This document shows, piece by piece, positions 1-7,043 of a DNA stretch of 64,000 nucleotides. Source of the stretch: an uncultured Clostridia bacterium (GTDB lineage Bacteria; Bacillota; Clostridia; Christensenellales; UBA1242). The translations under genes were made by a program, and so were the position numbers. Below the pieces are notes generated by a model. The model saw only the letters and a program-made list of their open reading frames with translations, was not told the DNA's origin and did no database searches. Where the stretch lies: positions 62,001 through 126,000 of the forward strand of contig CAKVMI010000001.1 of NCBI GenBank assembly GCA_934772525.1. The letters are read 5' to 3'. The number at the start of each line of letters is the position of its first letter. Position 1 is the stretch's first letter.

Positions 1-261
1 TTAATTTCTATTAAAGATAAAATTTTTGATAAAGATAAGGTTTTAAATATTCAGTACGCAGTTGTAAATCAAGATATGCCAGTTTATAAAATAATGCGAA
101 AAATAAAGGCTCAATCTTTTTATTATTTCGTTGTTGTAGATGAAAGTCTAAATGAAATGTTTACTATAAAAGAAAGTGTTTTTTGTGATATTAGCACAGA
201 AGAGATGAAGGAGCCTATAAAACAATTAAAGTCGAAAAGGAATTTTGTTATAAAACAATAA
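1..261 (+). CDS. C-terminal fragment of an unidentified protein (possible SpoIVFB-type protease end)
   Basis: An open frame runs in from the window edge and gives the last 86 residues of a protein ending at TAA 259-261; the true start lies outside. The visible segment has alternating hydrophobic strands (FYYFVVVD) and an acidic/charged tail, which resembles half of a CBS-like domain. In Bacillus the gene just upstream of rplU-prp-rpmA encodes the site-2 protease SpoIVFB, whose C-terminus is a CBS-like domain. The position and this weak resemblance are the only reasons to suggest that identity; no catalytic residues are visible here. Confidence 0.4.
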   Translation, partial: LISIKDKIFDKDKVLNIQYAVVNQDMPVYKIMRKIKAQSFYYFVVVDESLNEMFTIKESVFCDISTEEMKEPIKQLKSKRNFVIKQ

Positions 262-292
262 CGAAATTTTTCTAATTATTAGTTATTTGCCG

Positions 293-321
293 TTGACAAA
301 ATTTAAAAGATATGCTAAAAT
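293..321 (+). promoter_or_regulatory. Sigma-A-type promoter of the rplU operon
   Basis: TTGACA (293-298), 17-nt spacer, TAAAAT (316-321) with an extended -10 TG at 313-314. It lies directly upstream of the L21 leader. Confidence 0.8.
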
Positions 322-412
322 ACTTCACGAGCCACTCGGAAAGGGTTTATTTTTTAAGTGTAAAAATTTTTACCACCCACACGGTGAGACTGGTAAGAGG
401 AGGATTTCAAGA
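322..412 (+). promoter_or_regulatory. Ribosomal protein L21 leader (cis-regulatory RNA)
   Basis: The 5' UTR between the promoter and rplU contains the conserved block CACGGTGAGACTGGTAAGAG followed at once by the AGGAGG ribosome binding site, as in the L21 leader family of Bacillota. A 5' segment (CGAGCCACTCGG) can form a small hairpin. The family is thought to mediate autogenous control by L21; that role is taken from the family and is not shown here. Confidence 0.7.
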
Positions 413-718
413 ATGTACGCTATTGTAGAAGCTGGTGGCAAGCAACAAAAGGCAGAAGTTGGCAGATTTTTTAAGACTGAAAAGATCAACGCAGAAGTTG
501 GATCTAAGGTTGAATTAAAGTGCTTACTATTTGTTGATGACAACGGTAATGTTAAGTCTGGTTCAGACGCTAATGGCATTAAGGTTGTTGCCGAAGTTTT
601 AGAAAATGGTAAAGAAGACAAGATTTTGGTTTACAAGTACAAAGCTAAGAAGAACGAACATCGTAGACAAGGTCATCGTCAACCATATACTAAGCTAAAA
701 GTCGTTTCTATTGGTTAA
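413..718 (+). CDS. rplU: 50S ribosomal protein L21
   Basis: 101 residues, the usual L21 length. The N-terminus MYAIVEAGGKQQK and the C-terminal KKNEHRRQGHRQPYTKL block are diagnostic for L21, which binds 23S rRNA on the large subunit. ATG 413 is preceded by AGGAGG (399-404 region) at good spacing; the same frame is open upstream to 287, but that stretch is the structured L21 leader and is not translated. It is the first gene of the rplU-prp-rpmA operon, with 5 nt to prp. Confidence 0.97.
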   Translation: MYAIVEAGGKQQKAEVGRFFKTEKINAEVGSKVELKCLLFVDDNGNVKSGSDANGIKVVAEVLENGKEDKILVYKYKAKKNEHRRQGHRQPYTKLKVVSIG

Positions 719-723
719 TTATT

Positions 724-1059
724 ATGACTAATGTAACGATTGAAAAAAAAGGAAATAGCATCAAGAAAATTACTTGTGACGGACACACCAACTATGGAGA
801 AAAAGGGGAAGATATTGTTTGTTCTGCTTTGTCGAGTATAGTTCAAACGGCGTTAATGGGAATATTAATTGTCGCTGGTGTAAATGCCAAAACAAAAAGG
901 AATGACGACGATGGATTTTTGTCTATTGAAATTCCTAGCGGGTTGGATGAGAACACACAACATGATGTTGATGTCATAACAAAAACAATGCTTCTTGGTA
1001 TTTCCGATTTGAATGAAGGATTTTCAGATTATATTGAATTGGAGGTAATAAACTTATGA
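724..1059 (+). CDS. prp: Ribosomal-processing cysteine protease Prp
   Basis: 111 residues. Prp is the cysteine protease that removes the N-terminal extension of L27 in Bacillota. The catalytic pair is visible as His21 in [14 protein letters not shown] and Cys33 at the end of that motif, with the spacing known for the family (His22/Cys34 in Staphylococcus aureus). It sits between rplU and its substrate gene rpmA, as in Bacillus (ysxB), and its TGA stop overlaps the rpmA ATG by 4 nt, which suggests translational coupling. Confidence 0.95.
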   Translation: MTNVTIEKKGNSIKKITCDGHTNYGEKGEDIVCSALSSIVQTALMGILIVAGVNAKTKRNDDDGFLSIEIPSGLDENTQHDVDVITKTMLLGISDLNEGFSDYIELEVINL

Positions 1060-1328
1060 TGTTTATGAACATACAGTTATTCGCTCACAAAAAGGGCGGT
1101 GGCTCTACAAAGAATGGTAGAGATAGTAATGCTCAAAGATTAGGCGTTAAAGCTTACGCTGGTGAAACTGTTTCTGCTGGTAGCATAATCATTCGTCAAA
1201 GAGGAACAAAGGTTCATCCAGGAACTAATGTTGGTATTGGCGATGATGACACCTTGTATGCAAAAAAGACTGGTGTTGTTAAATTTGAAAGAGTCGGCAA
1301 AGACCGCAAGAAAGTAAGCGTTATGTAA
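1056..1328 (+). CDS. rpmA: 50S ribosomal protein L27 with cleavable N-terminal extension
   Basis: 90 residues. The body ([20 protein letters not shown]) is typical L27, whose N-terminus reaches the peptidyl transferase centre. It starts with an extension containing MNIQLF-A, matching the Prp recognition pattern (S. aureus LNLQFF-A), so cleavage is expected before Ala11. ATG 1056 is spaced 9 nt from GGAGGT (1041-1046); ATGs at 1059 and 1065 are alternatives that give the same mature protein. Last gene of its operon, with a terminator 12 nt downstream. Confidence 0.97.
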   Translation: MMFMNIQLFAHKKGGGSTKNGRDSNAQRLGVKAYAGETVSAGSIIIRQRGTKVHPGTNVGIGDDDTLYAKKTGVVKFERVGKDRKKVSVM

Positions 1329-1340
1329 CTTTAATAAATA

Positions 1341-1368
1341 AACTTCCAAGAAAACTTGGGAGTTTTTT
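1341..1368 (+). terminator. Rho-independent terminator after rpmA
   Basis: AACTTCCAAG / CTTGGGAGTT stem (one wobble) with a 4-nt A loop, followed by TTTT. Confidence 0.85.
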
Positions 1369-1414
1369 AAGTTCTTAATGGTAGCACTTTGTTTGCTATA
1401 ACAGGAAAAGTGAT

Positions 1415-2614
1415 ATGAACGATAAATTGAGAGAATTAGAGAAAGATACATTAGGCAAGTTGTCAGTAAGTGAACTTCGAGATATTGGCAGAAGTGTTGG
1501 TGTAAAGAGTCCGACAAATGCAACAAAAGAAGATTTGGTTGAAGATATATTGTCTATTGTATTAGGAGAAGATGATTCGCTTGGGGAAACTAGAGGTCGA
1601 CCTACAGATAAGTTTTATAATTACACATGTGCGGCAGAACCCGATGTCGAAAGTATGAGTAGTGGTGTATTTGCAACTACAGATTTTTCCGAAGCTAAAA
1701 TATGTGAGTTTTTAAACCATGGTATTGTGATAAACGAAGATGGTGAAAGATATGTTGTAAATTATGATATTGACCCAAAGTCGAGATTAAGACTGTGTGC
1801 AGAAGTTTCTATAGAGTTAAAAACTGGAGATACGGTTTCGTTTTTACCGAGAGACGATGAAGCTATAGTTATAGAATACCTTGGTAGATTCTTGGTTGAA
1901 GAAGATAGAGTAGAGAATTTTGATAAACTAGAAATTATTTACCCTAATAAAAAATATAAAACGATTGAAGAAGTTGATTCATTAACTCCTATAGCGAAGG
2001 GTTCTAGAACATTGATTTTTGACGATTCGGTTCTTTTAGATTCATTGCATTTTAAAATTATACAGAGTATAGCAAAAAGATTTGGGGCTCCTACAATTGT
2101 TGCGTTTTGCTATGAAATTAGCGATGAAGATTTTTCAAAAATCGGTGAAAGTGCAGAAGTTAAGGTTAGAGTGTTTGGAGATGATAGCGAAGATTTAATA
2201 AACTTTAAGTTGAGCATTTTAAAGGAGTTTATTAAACGTAACGCAGAGTTTGGTTCAGATACAATTATATATTTCCCAGGGACAAGTTCTCTAAATAGGT
2301 CTACAAAAATTAGTAATATTGTTATTGATTGGTTGGTTGACTTTTTAAAAATTTCTGGAAGATACAGAAACGATGCAACTATTACAACTATAGTAAATTG
2401 TTCAAATAAGGTGTTGTTTGAAAATTTAACAAGTTATGCTACAAACCTTATAATGACGTCAGACGATGACGAATTGCGAATAGAACCTGAATTATCTGAA
2501 ACAATGTTTAAAGAAGCATTTTTAACAATTAAAGAGATAGAAAAAATTGATTATGCTAAGAAAAACTGGAGTAAGATGAGCAAAAAAGAAAAACGCAATT
2601 TAATTTTGCGTTAA
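1415..2614 (+). CDS. Rho-like protein lacking ATPase motifs
   Basis: 399 residues, close to transcription terminator Rho in length and layout. Residues about 13-47 (KLSVSELRDIGRSVGVKS) form a Rho_N/SAP-like helical domain. The middle part resembles the Rho RNA-binding fold (ELKTGDTVSFL, compare the Rho pattern LRTGDTVEG). LEIIYPNKKYK and LTPIAKGSRTLI match Rho's IYPxxRL and IxPIGKGQRGLI. Where Rho has its P-loop (PPKAGKT), residues 202-210 read FDDSVLLDS; where Rho has VVILLDSITR, residues 283-291 read TIIYFPGTS. Both Walker motifs are therefore lost, while flanking similarity continues (ATITTIVNCSNKV against the Rho pattern SLTIIATALVDTG). ATP-driven termination is unlikely. An RNA-binding or regulatory role is inference. 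No clear strong ribosome binding site (AGGAAAAGTG precedes ATG 1415). Confidence 0.7.
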   Translation: MNDKLRELEKDTLGKLSVSELRDIGRSVGVKSPTNATKEDLVEDILSIVLGEDDSLGETRGRPTDKFYNYTCAAEPDVESMSSGVFATTDFSEAKICEFLNHGIVINEDGERYVVNYDIDPKSRLRLCAEVSIELKTGDTVSFLPRDDEAIVIEYLGRFLVEEDRVENFDKLEIIYPNKKYKTIEEVDSLTPIAKGSRTLIFDDSVLLDSLHFKIIQSIAKRFGAPTIVAFCYEISDEDFSKIGESAEVKVRVFGDDSEDLINFKLSILKEFIKRNAEFGSDTIIYFPGTSSLNRSTKISNIVIDWLVDFLKISGRYRNDATITTIVNCSNKVLFENLTSYATNLIMTSDDDELRIEPELSETMFKEAFLTIKEIEKIDYAKKNWSKMSKKEKRNLILR

Positions 2615-2656
2615 ATAGTGAATAAAAAACAAGATTTGGAATATAATGAAACAATT

Positions 2657-2680
2657 AGAGCGGTTTAATTAAACTGCTCT
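2657..2680. terminator. Hairpin between convergent genes
   Basis: AGAGCGGTTT / AAACTGCTCT stem (one wobble), AATT loop, between the Rho-like gene and the minus-strand gene at 2692. Only short T runs flank it, so termination strength is uncertain. Confidence 0.5.
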
Positions 2681-2691
2681 TAATATATTGA

Positions 2692-2952
2692 TTATAGTAG
2701 AGCGTTTTCGATAACTAAATTATCAAAATCTATACTCTCTACAAAATCACGTGGTAAAAACTTAATATTATTAAAGTTTTCATAAGTTGAGTAATGTGCA
2801 TTTATTAGTACTGGAGTTGGTATATCCAACTGGTGACAAATTTCGCTGATATGCAAAAAGAATGTATCTCTAGAATACTGTTCTATAGATTCATAAATTA
2901 AATCTTTTTTTATTTTATGGTCTACCATAACTTTTGCCCATAGCCTAATCAT
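2692..2952 (-). CDS. Small conserved hypothetical protein
   Basis: 86 residues starting MIRLWAKVMVDHKIKKDLI. A GAGGT ribosome binding site lies 10 nt upstream of the ATG at 2952, which favours this start over one 21 codons further upstream. A promoter-like TTGCAT-17-TAAACT sits upstream on the minus strand. The sequence has the character of a real small soluble protein (ICHQLDIPTPVLINAHY, DFVESIDFDNLVIEN) and, from memory, resembles small uncharacterised proteins of clostridial genomes; no function is known to me. It is a single-gene unit convergent to the Rho-like gene and divergent from greA. Confidence 0.7.
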   Translation of the reverse strand: MIRLWAKVMVDHKIKKDLIYESIEQYSRDTFFLHISEICHQLDIPTPVLINAHYSTYENFNNIKFLPRDFVESIDFDNLVIENALL

Positions 2953-3046
2953 GTTGCAACATACCTCAATTAATTTAGTAAGTAGTAGTTTACCACAATA
3001 CACATTTCTATGCAATAAAATTTTTATGAAACGAGATTTTTTTTGC

Positions 3047-3075
3047 TTGACTTATTTTAAAAGTAATAATATAAT
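3047..3075 (+). promoter_or_regulatory. greA promoter
   Basis: TTGACT (3047-3052), 17 nt, TATAAT (3070-3075). Confidence 0.85.
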
Positions 3076-3124
3076 AGCAAATCGTAATTTCGACATAAGT
3101 TTTTAAATTAAGGAGGATGATATT

Positions 3125-3601
3125 ATGGCAGAAATGTTCTTAACTAAAGAAGGCTATCATGAAAAAGAAAAATATTTAGACTATTTAAAAACAACAAGAC
3201 GACAAGAAGTAGTCGAAAAATTAAAAGCGGCTAGAGAATTTGGCGATTTGAGTGAAAATAGTGAATATGATGCTGCTCGTGATGACCAAAGGAAGTTAGA
3301 GGCAGAGATTGAGAAAATAGAAGAAACTTTAAGACTTGCAAAAATAGTAGATGTTAAAGACGTTGATACTAGCGTTGTTGGCGTTGGAACACGTGTTAAA
3401 CTCTATGATGAAGAGTTTGATGAAGAAGTCGAATATTCAATTGTTGGGTCACTTGAATGTAATCCTAATAAGGGTCTTATAAGTAATGAATCTCCTATGG
3501 GAAAATCACTTATAGGCAAGAAAAAGGGTGACATTGTAGATGTTTCTGCTCCCGGTGGAACAATCAAAATGAAAATTTTAAATATTTGTGCTGCTAAGTA
3601 A
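3125..3601 (+). CDS. greA: Transcription elongation factor GreA
   Basis: 158 residues, the standard GreA length. GreA enters the RNA polymerase secondary channel and stimulates cleavage of backtracked RNA. The N-terminal coiled coil with the signature LKAAREFGDLSENSEYDAAR and its acidic tip is intact, and the C-terminal FKBP-like domain ends in SNESPMGKSLIGKKKGD. ATG 3125 follows AGGAGG (3111-3116). It is transcribed alone from a strong promoter and closed by a terminator. Confidence 0.97.
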   Translation: MAEMFLTKEGYHEKEKYLDYLKTTRRQEVVEKLKAAREFGDLSENSEYDAARDDQRKLEAEIEKIEETLRLAKIVDVKDVDTSVVGVGTRVKLYDEEFDEEVEYSIVGSLECNPNKGLISNESPMGKSLIGKKKGDIVDVSAPGGTIKMKILNICAAK

Positions 3602-3607
3602 AAATTT

Positions 3608-3645
3608 AACCTATAAAAGAACAAAATTCTTTTGTAGGTTTTTTT
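3608..3645 (+). terminator. Rho-independent terminator after greA
   Basis: 14-bp stem AACCTATAAAAGAA / TTCTTTTGTAGGTT (one wobble), CAAAA loop, T7 tract. Confidence 0.9.
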
Positions 3646-3698
3646 ATGAATAGACTTTTTGTATTAAATTTTCTATATTTACTAATACTATCAGTATT

Positions 3699-4064
3699 AT
3701 GAATAAGTGGAAGTTTATATTTTTTTCTATAATAATTGGTCTTTTGGTAGGGTTTGCAAATGGCTTTATGGGGGCTGGTGGCGGAATGCTTTTAGTGCCA
3801 TTACTTACTATTCTTTTTAAAATGGATACGAAACTTACGCATACTACTGCAGTGTTTGTAATTTTGCCAATTTGTTTAATAAGTGGAATTACCTATATCG
3901 TAAAAGGTGTGGTAGATTATAAAATACTTTTACCTGTTGCTATTGGAACGTGTGCTGGGGGAATAATAGGGACATTTGCATTAAAGAAAATAAGTGCTGA
4001 GTGGTTGAGTTATATATTTTACGGAGTTATGATTTTTTCGGGAATTTGGATGCTAATAAAATAA
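3699..4064 (+). CDS. TauE/SafE family half-length membrane transporter (first of a pair)
   Basis: 121 residues, about half the usual 250-residue TauE/SafE anion exporter (sulfite/sulfoacetate-type substrates). The N-terminal motif GFANGFMGAGGGMLLVPLL is the repeat-unit signature of the family, followed by three more hydrophobic segments. A second half-length protein with the same motif is encoded 14 nt downstream, so the two probably form a heterodimer equivalent to one full transporter. No convincing ribosome binding site precedes ATG 3699. Substrate unknown. Confidence 0.85.
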   Translation: MNKWKFIFFSIIIGLLVGFANGFMGAGGGMLLVPLLTILFKMDTKLTHTTAVFVILPICLISGITYIVKGVVDYKILLPVAIGTCAGGIIGTFALKKISAEWLSYIFYGVMIFSGIWMLIK

Positions 4065-4078
4065 ATTTAGGAGTAAAG

Positions 4079-4483
4079 ATGGAGTTTTTATATTATCTTC
4101 TTATAAGTATTGTTTCGGGGGTTTTAGCTGGTATGGGAATGGGCGGTGGAACCTTATTAATACCGGCACTAACCTTAATTATGAATGTAGATCAGCAAAT
4201 TGCTCAAGCAACTAATTTGCTGGTTTTTGTACCTTGTTCAATTGTTTGTTGTATCATTTATTTCAAAAGCAAATTGATAGATTTTAAAAGTAGTTGGCTT
4301 ATAGCGGTGGTGGCGTCATTGGTTTCAGTGGTGGCGGTTCTAGTTGCTGTAAAACTAAAAAATAAAACGCTTTCTATTATCTTTGGTATATTTTTGATTG
4401 TGCTTGGGGTTGTACAGTTTATTATAACACTTGTAAAGTCTACTAAAAACAATACTGGGTATATAAAAAGAAAAGAAATTTGA
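4079..4483 (+). CDS. TauE/SafE family half-length membrane transporter (second of a pair)
   Basis: 134 residues from ATG 4079, chosen because TAGGAG lies at 4068-4073; the frame is open further upstream but that part overlaps the preceding gene. The motif GVLAGMGMGGGTLLIPAL mirrors that in the upstream half. Four hydrophobic segments are visible, with a basic C-terminal tail (NNTGYIKRKEI). The pair is likely co-transcribed and acts together; direction and substrate cannot be read from sequence. Confidence 0.85.
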   Translation: MEFLYYLLISIVSGVLAGMGMGGGTLLIPALTLIMNVDQQIAQATNLLVFVPCSIVCCIIYFKSKLIDFKSSWLIAVVASLVSVVAVLVAVKLKNKTLSIIFGIFLIVLGVVQFIITLVKSTKNNTGYIKRKEI

Positions 4484-4538
4484 TAAAATGAATTCATTCA
4501 AAATAAAACACATTTCGTGTAAAATAGACCAAAATTAT

Positions 4539-4567
4539 TAGACAATCCAAAATTTTTTTGATATTAT
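4539..4567 (+). promoter_or_regulatory. rnf operon promoter
   Basis: TAGACA (4539-4544), 17 nt, TATTAT (4562-4567), 42 nt upstream of rnfC. Confidence 0.65.
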
Positions 4568-4608
4568 TATATTGATTAGAAAACTAATTAAAAGGTGCGT
4601 AAGTTATA

Positions 4609-5931
4609 ATGAATATAAAATCGTACAAATACACAAAAGGGGTGGACTTACCAAAAGTAAATCCGTATAACGAAAGAAGCGAGGTTGTCACACTAGGTGC
4701 GCCAGCAATAATTGCTGTGCCTGTAAAACAATTTAAGGGTGCAGAAGCGGTTATTATGGTAGAAGAAGGTGAAAGGGTGGAAATGGGTTCTGTACTTGCA
4801 AAGGGTAGAACTTGTACTATTTATTCGCCTTGTGCTGGTACTGTTTTGGGATTTGAGAAACGACCTTCTGTTTATGGTGGGTCGTGTTTGCATATTATAA
4901 TCGAAAGAGTCGAGAGTAATATAGTTAAGCGTCTTCCAGAACTTGATATGGAGCAACTCACCCCAGAAATTATTATTAAAAGAATTTTTGATGCTGGTAT
5001 TGTAAATAACGATGGCGTTCCTTTGTATCAAAAATTAATTTTAAAGGATGAAGACAAGCCCGTTGAATTGGTTGTAAATGGTGCAACCGATGAACTTTTT
5101 ATGTCCACTAATGTTACCTTATTAAATACCTTACCAGTTGAGATTATTAGCGGTGCAATTTATCTTGCAAACTGTATAAGAGTAACTAAAATCAAAATTG
5201 TAGTTACCGAAGGCCAAGAGAAAAAACTATCACCATTTATAGATACTTTAAAAGAGTACGATGGTGAATTTTCTATAGAACTTGCAACTGTTTCGGATAA
5301 ATATCCTGTTGGAGATGAAAGAGAAGTTGTTGTTGCTTTAACTGGTGGAAAAGAAATTAGCGGTGGTAAAAATGCTATGCAATATGGTATGGCTGTTGTA
5401 GACCTTGCATGTTGCTATTCAGTGTTTGAAGCTATTAGTGAAGGTGTACAAGATACCCGTAGATTAATTACTATTTTAGGCGTTGGAGATGGCGGAAAGG
5501 AAAGTGTTAATGCTTGGGTGATGGTAGGAACCCCATTAGATTATATTTTAAATGCATTTAGACCAAACGATGGTGCAAACGTTCGAAAGATTGTTGCTGG
5601 TGGACTAATGCGTGGTGTTGCAGTAGCGGGTCTTGAAAGTGCAACTACTAAAACGCTTAAAGGAATTGTATTTATAAACGAAGCGGAAGCTACCGAACTT
5701 CCAGAATTAGACTGTATCGGTTGTGGTAGATGTGCGGAGGTTTGTCCAAGACGTTTACTTCCAAGGCAAATTGAACAATACGTAATAGATGAAGATTTTG
5801 TTGCTTGCAAGAAATTTGGTGCTGAATATTGTACAAGATGTGGTGCGTGTGGATTTATCTGCCCATCCAGAAGAAGATTGGTTCAACGAATTGTGTTTGG
5901 GGCTCAAACTATTAAGGATAAGGGGGTATAA
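4609..5931 (+). CDS. rnfC: Rnf-type electron transport complex, subunit C
   Basis: 440 residues. RnfC is the peripheral NADH-binding subunit of the Rnf ferredoxin:NAD+ oxidoreductase. The N-terminal domain (GAPAIIAVPVKQFKGAEAVIMVEEG) and barrel-sandwich segment match the family. Two [4Fe-4S] motifs are intact: CIGCGRCAEVCP from Cys369 and CTRCGACGFICP from Cys408. Start ATG 4609 has AAAGG upstream. It is the first gene of the operon, with 6 nt to rnfD. This subunit looks conventional, unlike several of its partners. Confidence 0.92.
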   Translation: MNIKSYKYTKGVDLPKVNPYNERSEVVTLGAPAIIAVPVKQFKGAEAVIMVEEGERVEMGSVLAKGRTCTIYSPCAGTVLGFEKRPSVYGGSCLHIIIERVESNIVKRLPELDMEQLTPEIIIKRIFDAGIVNNDGVPLYQKLILKDEDKPVELVVNGATDELFMSTNVTLLNTLPVEIISGAIYLANCIRVTKIKIVVTEGQEKKLSPFIDTLKEYDGEFSIELATVSDKYPVGDEREVVVALTGGKEISGGKNAMQYGMAVVDLACCYSVFEAISEGVQDTRRLITILGVGDGGKESVNAWVMVGTPLDYILNAFRPNDGANVRKIVAGGLMRGVAVAGLESATTKTLKGIVFINEAEATELPELDCIGCGRCAEVCPRRLLPRQIEQYVIDEDFVACKKFGAEYCTRCGACGFICPSRRRLVQRIVFGAQTIKDKGV

Positions 5932-5937
5932 AAGTTA

Positions 5938-6867
5938 ATGGAAAATAATAATATTGTTTCATTCTCCCCACATATAAAGGGCGGAGAAAGTATAAAAAGA
6001 ATATATATAAATCTATCTATCGCACTTGCTCCTGCATTATTGTTTGGATTTGTAATTTACGGAATAAATGCAATTTTGATAACACTTATTTGTGCCATTA
6101 CTACAATGGGTTATGACATAATCTATAATTTAATCAAAACTAAAAAGTTTGATATAACAGATTGGTCAACTTTGTTTACAGCGCTAACAATTGCCGCTAC
6201 AATGCCAGCTGGAGTTCCTTGTTGGTATCCAATAGTAGGTTGTATTGTCGCAGAATTTGTGATTAAGAGATTGTCGGGTGGGAAAAATAAATGTTTTGTA
6301 AATCCGACAGCCGTTGCAACTATTGTAACAATTATAGGATTTTCGGGAGCGTTACTTTGCTATACAACGGCGTTTAAGCATGTTAAAACTGGAGAAAGTT
6401 TGATTGCAATTTTACATAATGGTGGATTGCCAGATGGCGGAATAATGAAAGTAATATTTGGCTTAACTGTTGGTGGTATTGGTGAAGTTGCTGTATTATT
6501 TTTATTGATTGGTGGAATTTATCTTTGCATAGTAAAAATAATTGATTATAAAGTTCCAGTAATTTATCTTGCGACTGTGCTAGTTTTTTCTATGATATTT
6601 TTTGGGATAGAAAAAGGTTTTTATTGTATATTTGCTGGCGGTGCCGTTCTTTGTGCGTTCTTTTTGCTTACCGATTTTGCAGTTTGTCCAAAATCGCTAC
6701 TTGAAAAATGTGTATATTCGGTACTTGCAGGTGTTATAACCGTCCTTATGTGGAAATATGCAAAAAATTATGCTATGGGTGCATATTATGCAACTATGAT
6801 TGTAACTGTAGTAGCAAGTGCAACTCGTGGATTATATAGACCTAAAATTACAGGAGAGATTAAATAA
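5938..6867 (+). CDS. rnfD: Rnf-type electron transport complex, subunit D
   Basis: 309 residues, an integral membrane subunit with about nine or ten hydrophobic segments. Family marks are FVNPTAVATI (usual FNPA), GGIGEVAVLFLLIGG (usual GGxxGExSALxLLLGG) and LTDFAVCPKS (usual ATDYVTSP). In standard RnfD a threonine in a [ST]GAT motif carries covalent FMN, placed by the flavin transferase ApbE. At the matching place this protein reads HVKTGESLIAIL (Thr151-Ser154), so Asp, Ala and the acceptor Thr of the Dxx[ST]GAT pattern are changed to His, Glu and Ser. Covalent flavinylation is doubtful. Its stop codon shares bases with the next ATG. Confidence 0.9.
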   Translation: MENNNIVSFSPHIKGGESIKRIYINLSIALAPALLFGFVIYGINAILITLICAITTMGYDIIYNLIKTKKFDITDWSTLFTALTIAATMPAGVPCWYPIVGCIVAEFVIKRLSGGKNKCFVNPTAVATIVTIIGFSGALLCYTTAFKHVKTGESLIAILHNGGLPDGGIMKVIFGLTVGGIGEVAVLFLLIGGIYLCIVKIIDYKVPVIYLATVLVFSMIFFGIEKGFYCIFAGGAVLCAFFLLTDFAVCPKSLLEKCVYSVLAGVITVLMWKYAKNYAMGAYYATMIVTVVASATRGLYRPKITGEIK

Positions 6868-7043
6868 TGAAAAATAAGAAGGTTTTATCTGCATTTTTGT
6901 GCTTAATGTTTTTTGCGGTGCTTTGTATATCAATTATGCTTATAACGAATATTGCATTCAATAAAGATTCAAGTTCAGATTTTTTTAGCAGATATCAAAC
7001 ATTTGAGTTTGGACAAAGCATAGAGGAGGGTTTAAATGGTTAA
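6867..7043 (+). CDS. 58-residue single-span membrane protein in the rnfG position
   Basis: ATG 6867 overlaps the rnfD stop and TAA ends at 7043 inside the start of rnfE, so it is tightly coupled on both sides. The product is MKNKKVLSAF followed by a hydrophobic segment (residues about 7-30) and a short outer tail rich in Ser/Phe (NKDSSSDFFSRYQTFEFGQ). RnfG normally sits here: about 200 residues, one N-terminal membrane span and an external FMN-binding domain with a flavinylated Thr. Only the membrane-anchor part is comparable; the FMN domain is absent. A drastically reduced RnfG or a replacement subunit are both possible. GAGAG upstream serves as ribosome binding site. Confidence 0.75.
   Translation: MKNKKVLSAFLCLMFFAVLCISIMLITNIAFNKDSSSDFFSRYQTFEFGQSIEEGLNG

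Noticed and set aside
287..412. Upstream extension of the rplU frame (42 more codons)
   Set aside because: It coincides with the L21 leader and promoter; the L21 N-terminus MYAIVEAGGKQQ with AGGAGG upstream is the normal start.
1140..1526. 128-codon minus-strand frame over rpmA and the Rho-like gene start
   Set aside because: Antisense to conserved genes, no ribosome binding site, odd composition.
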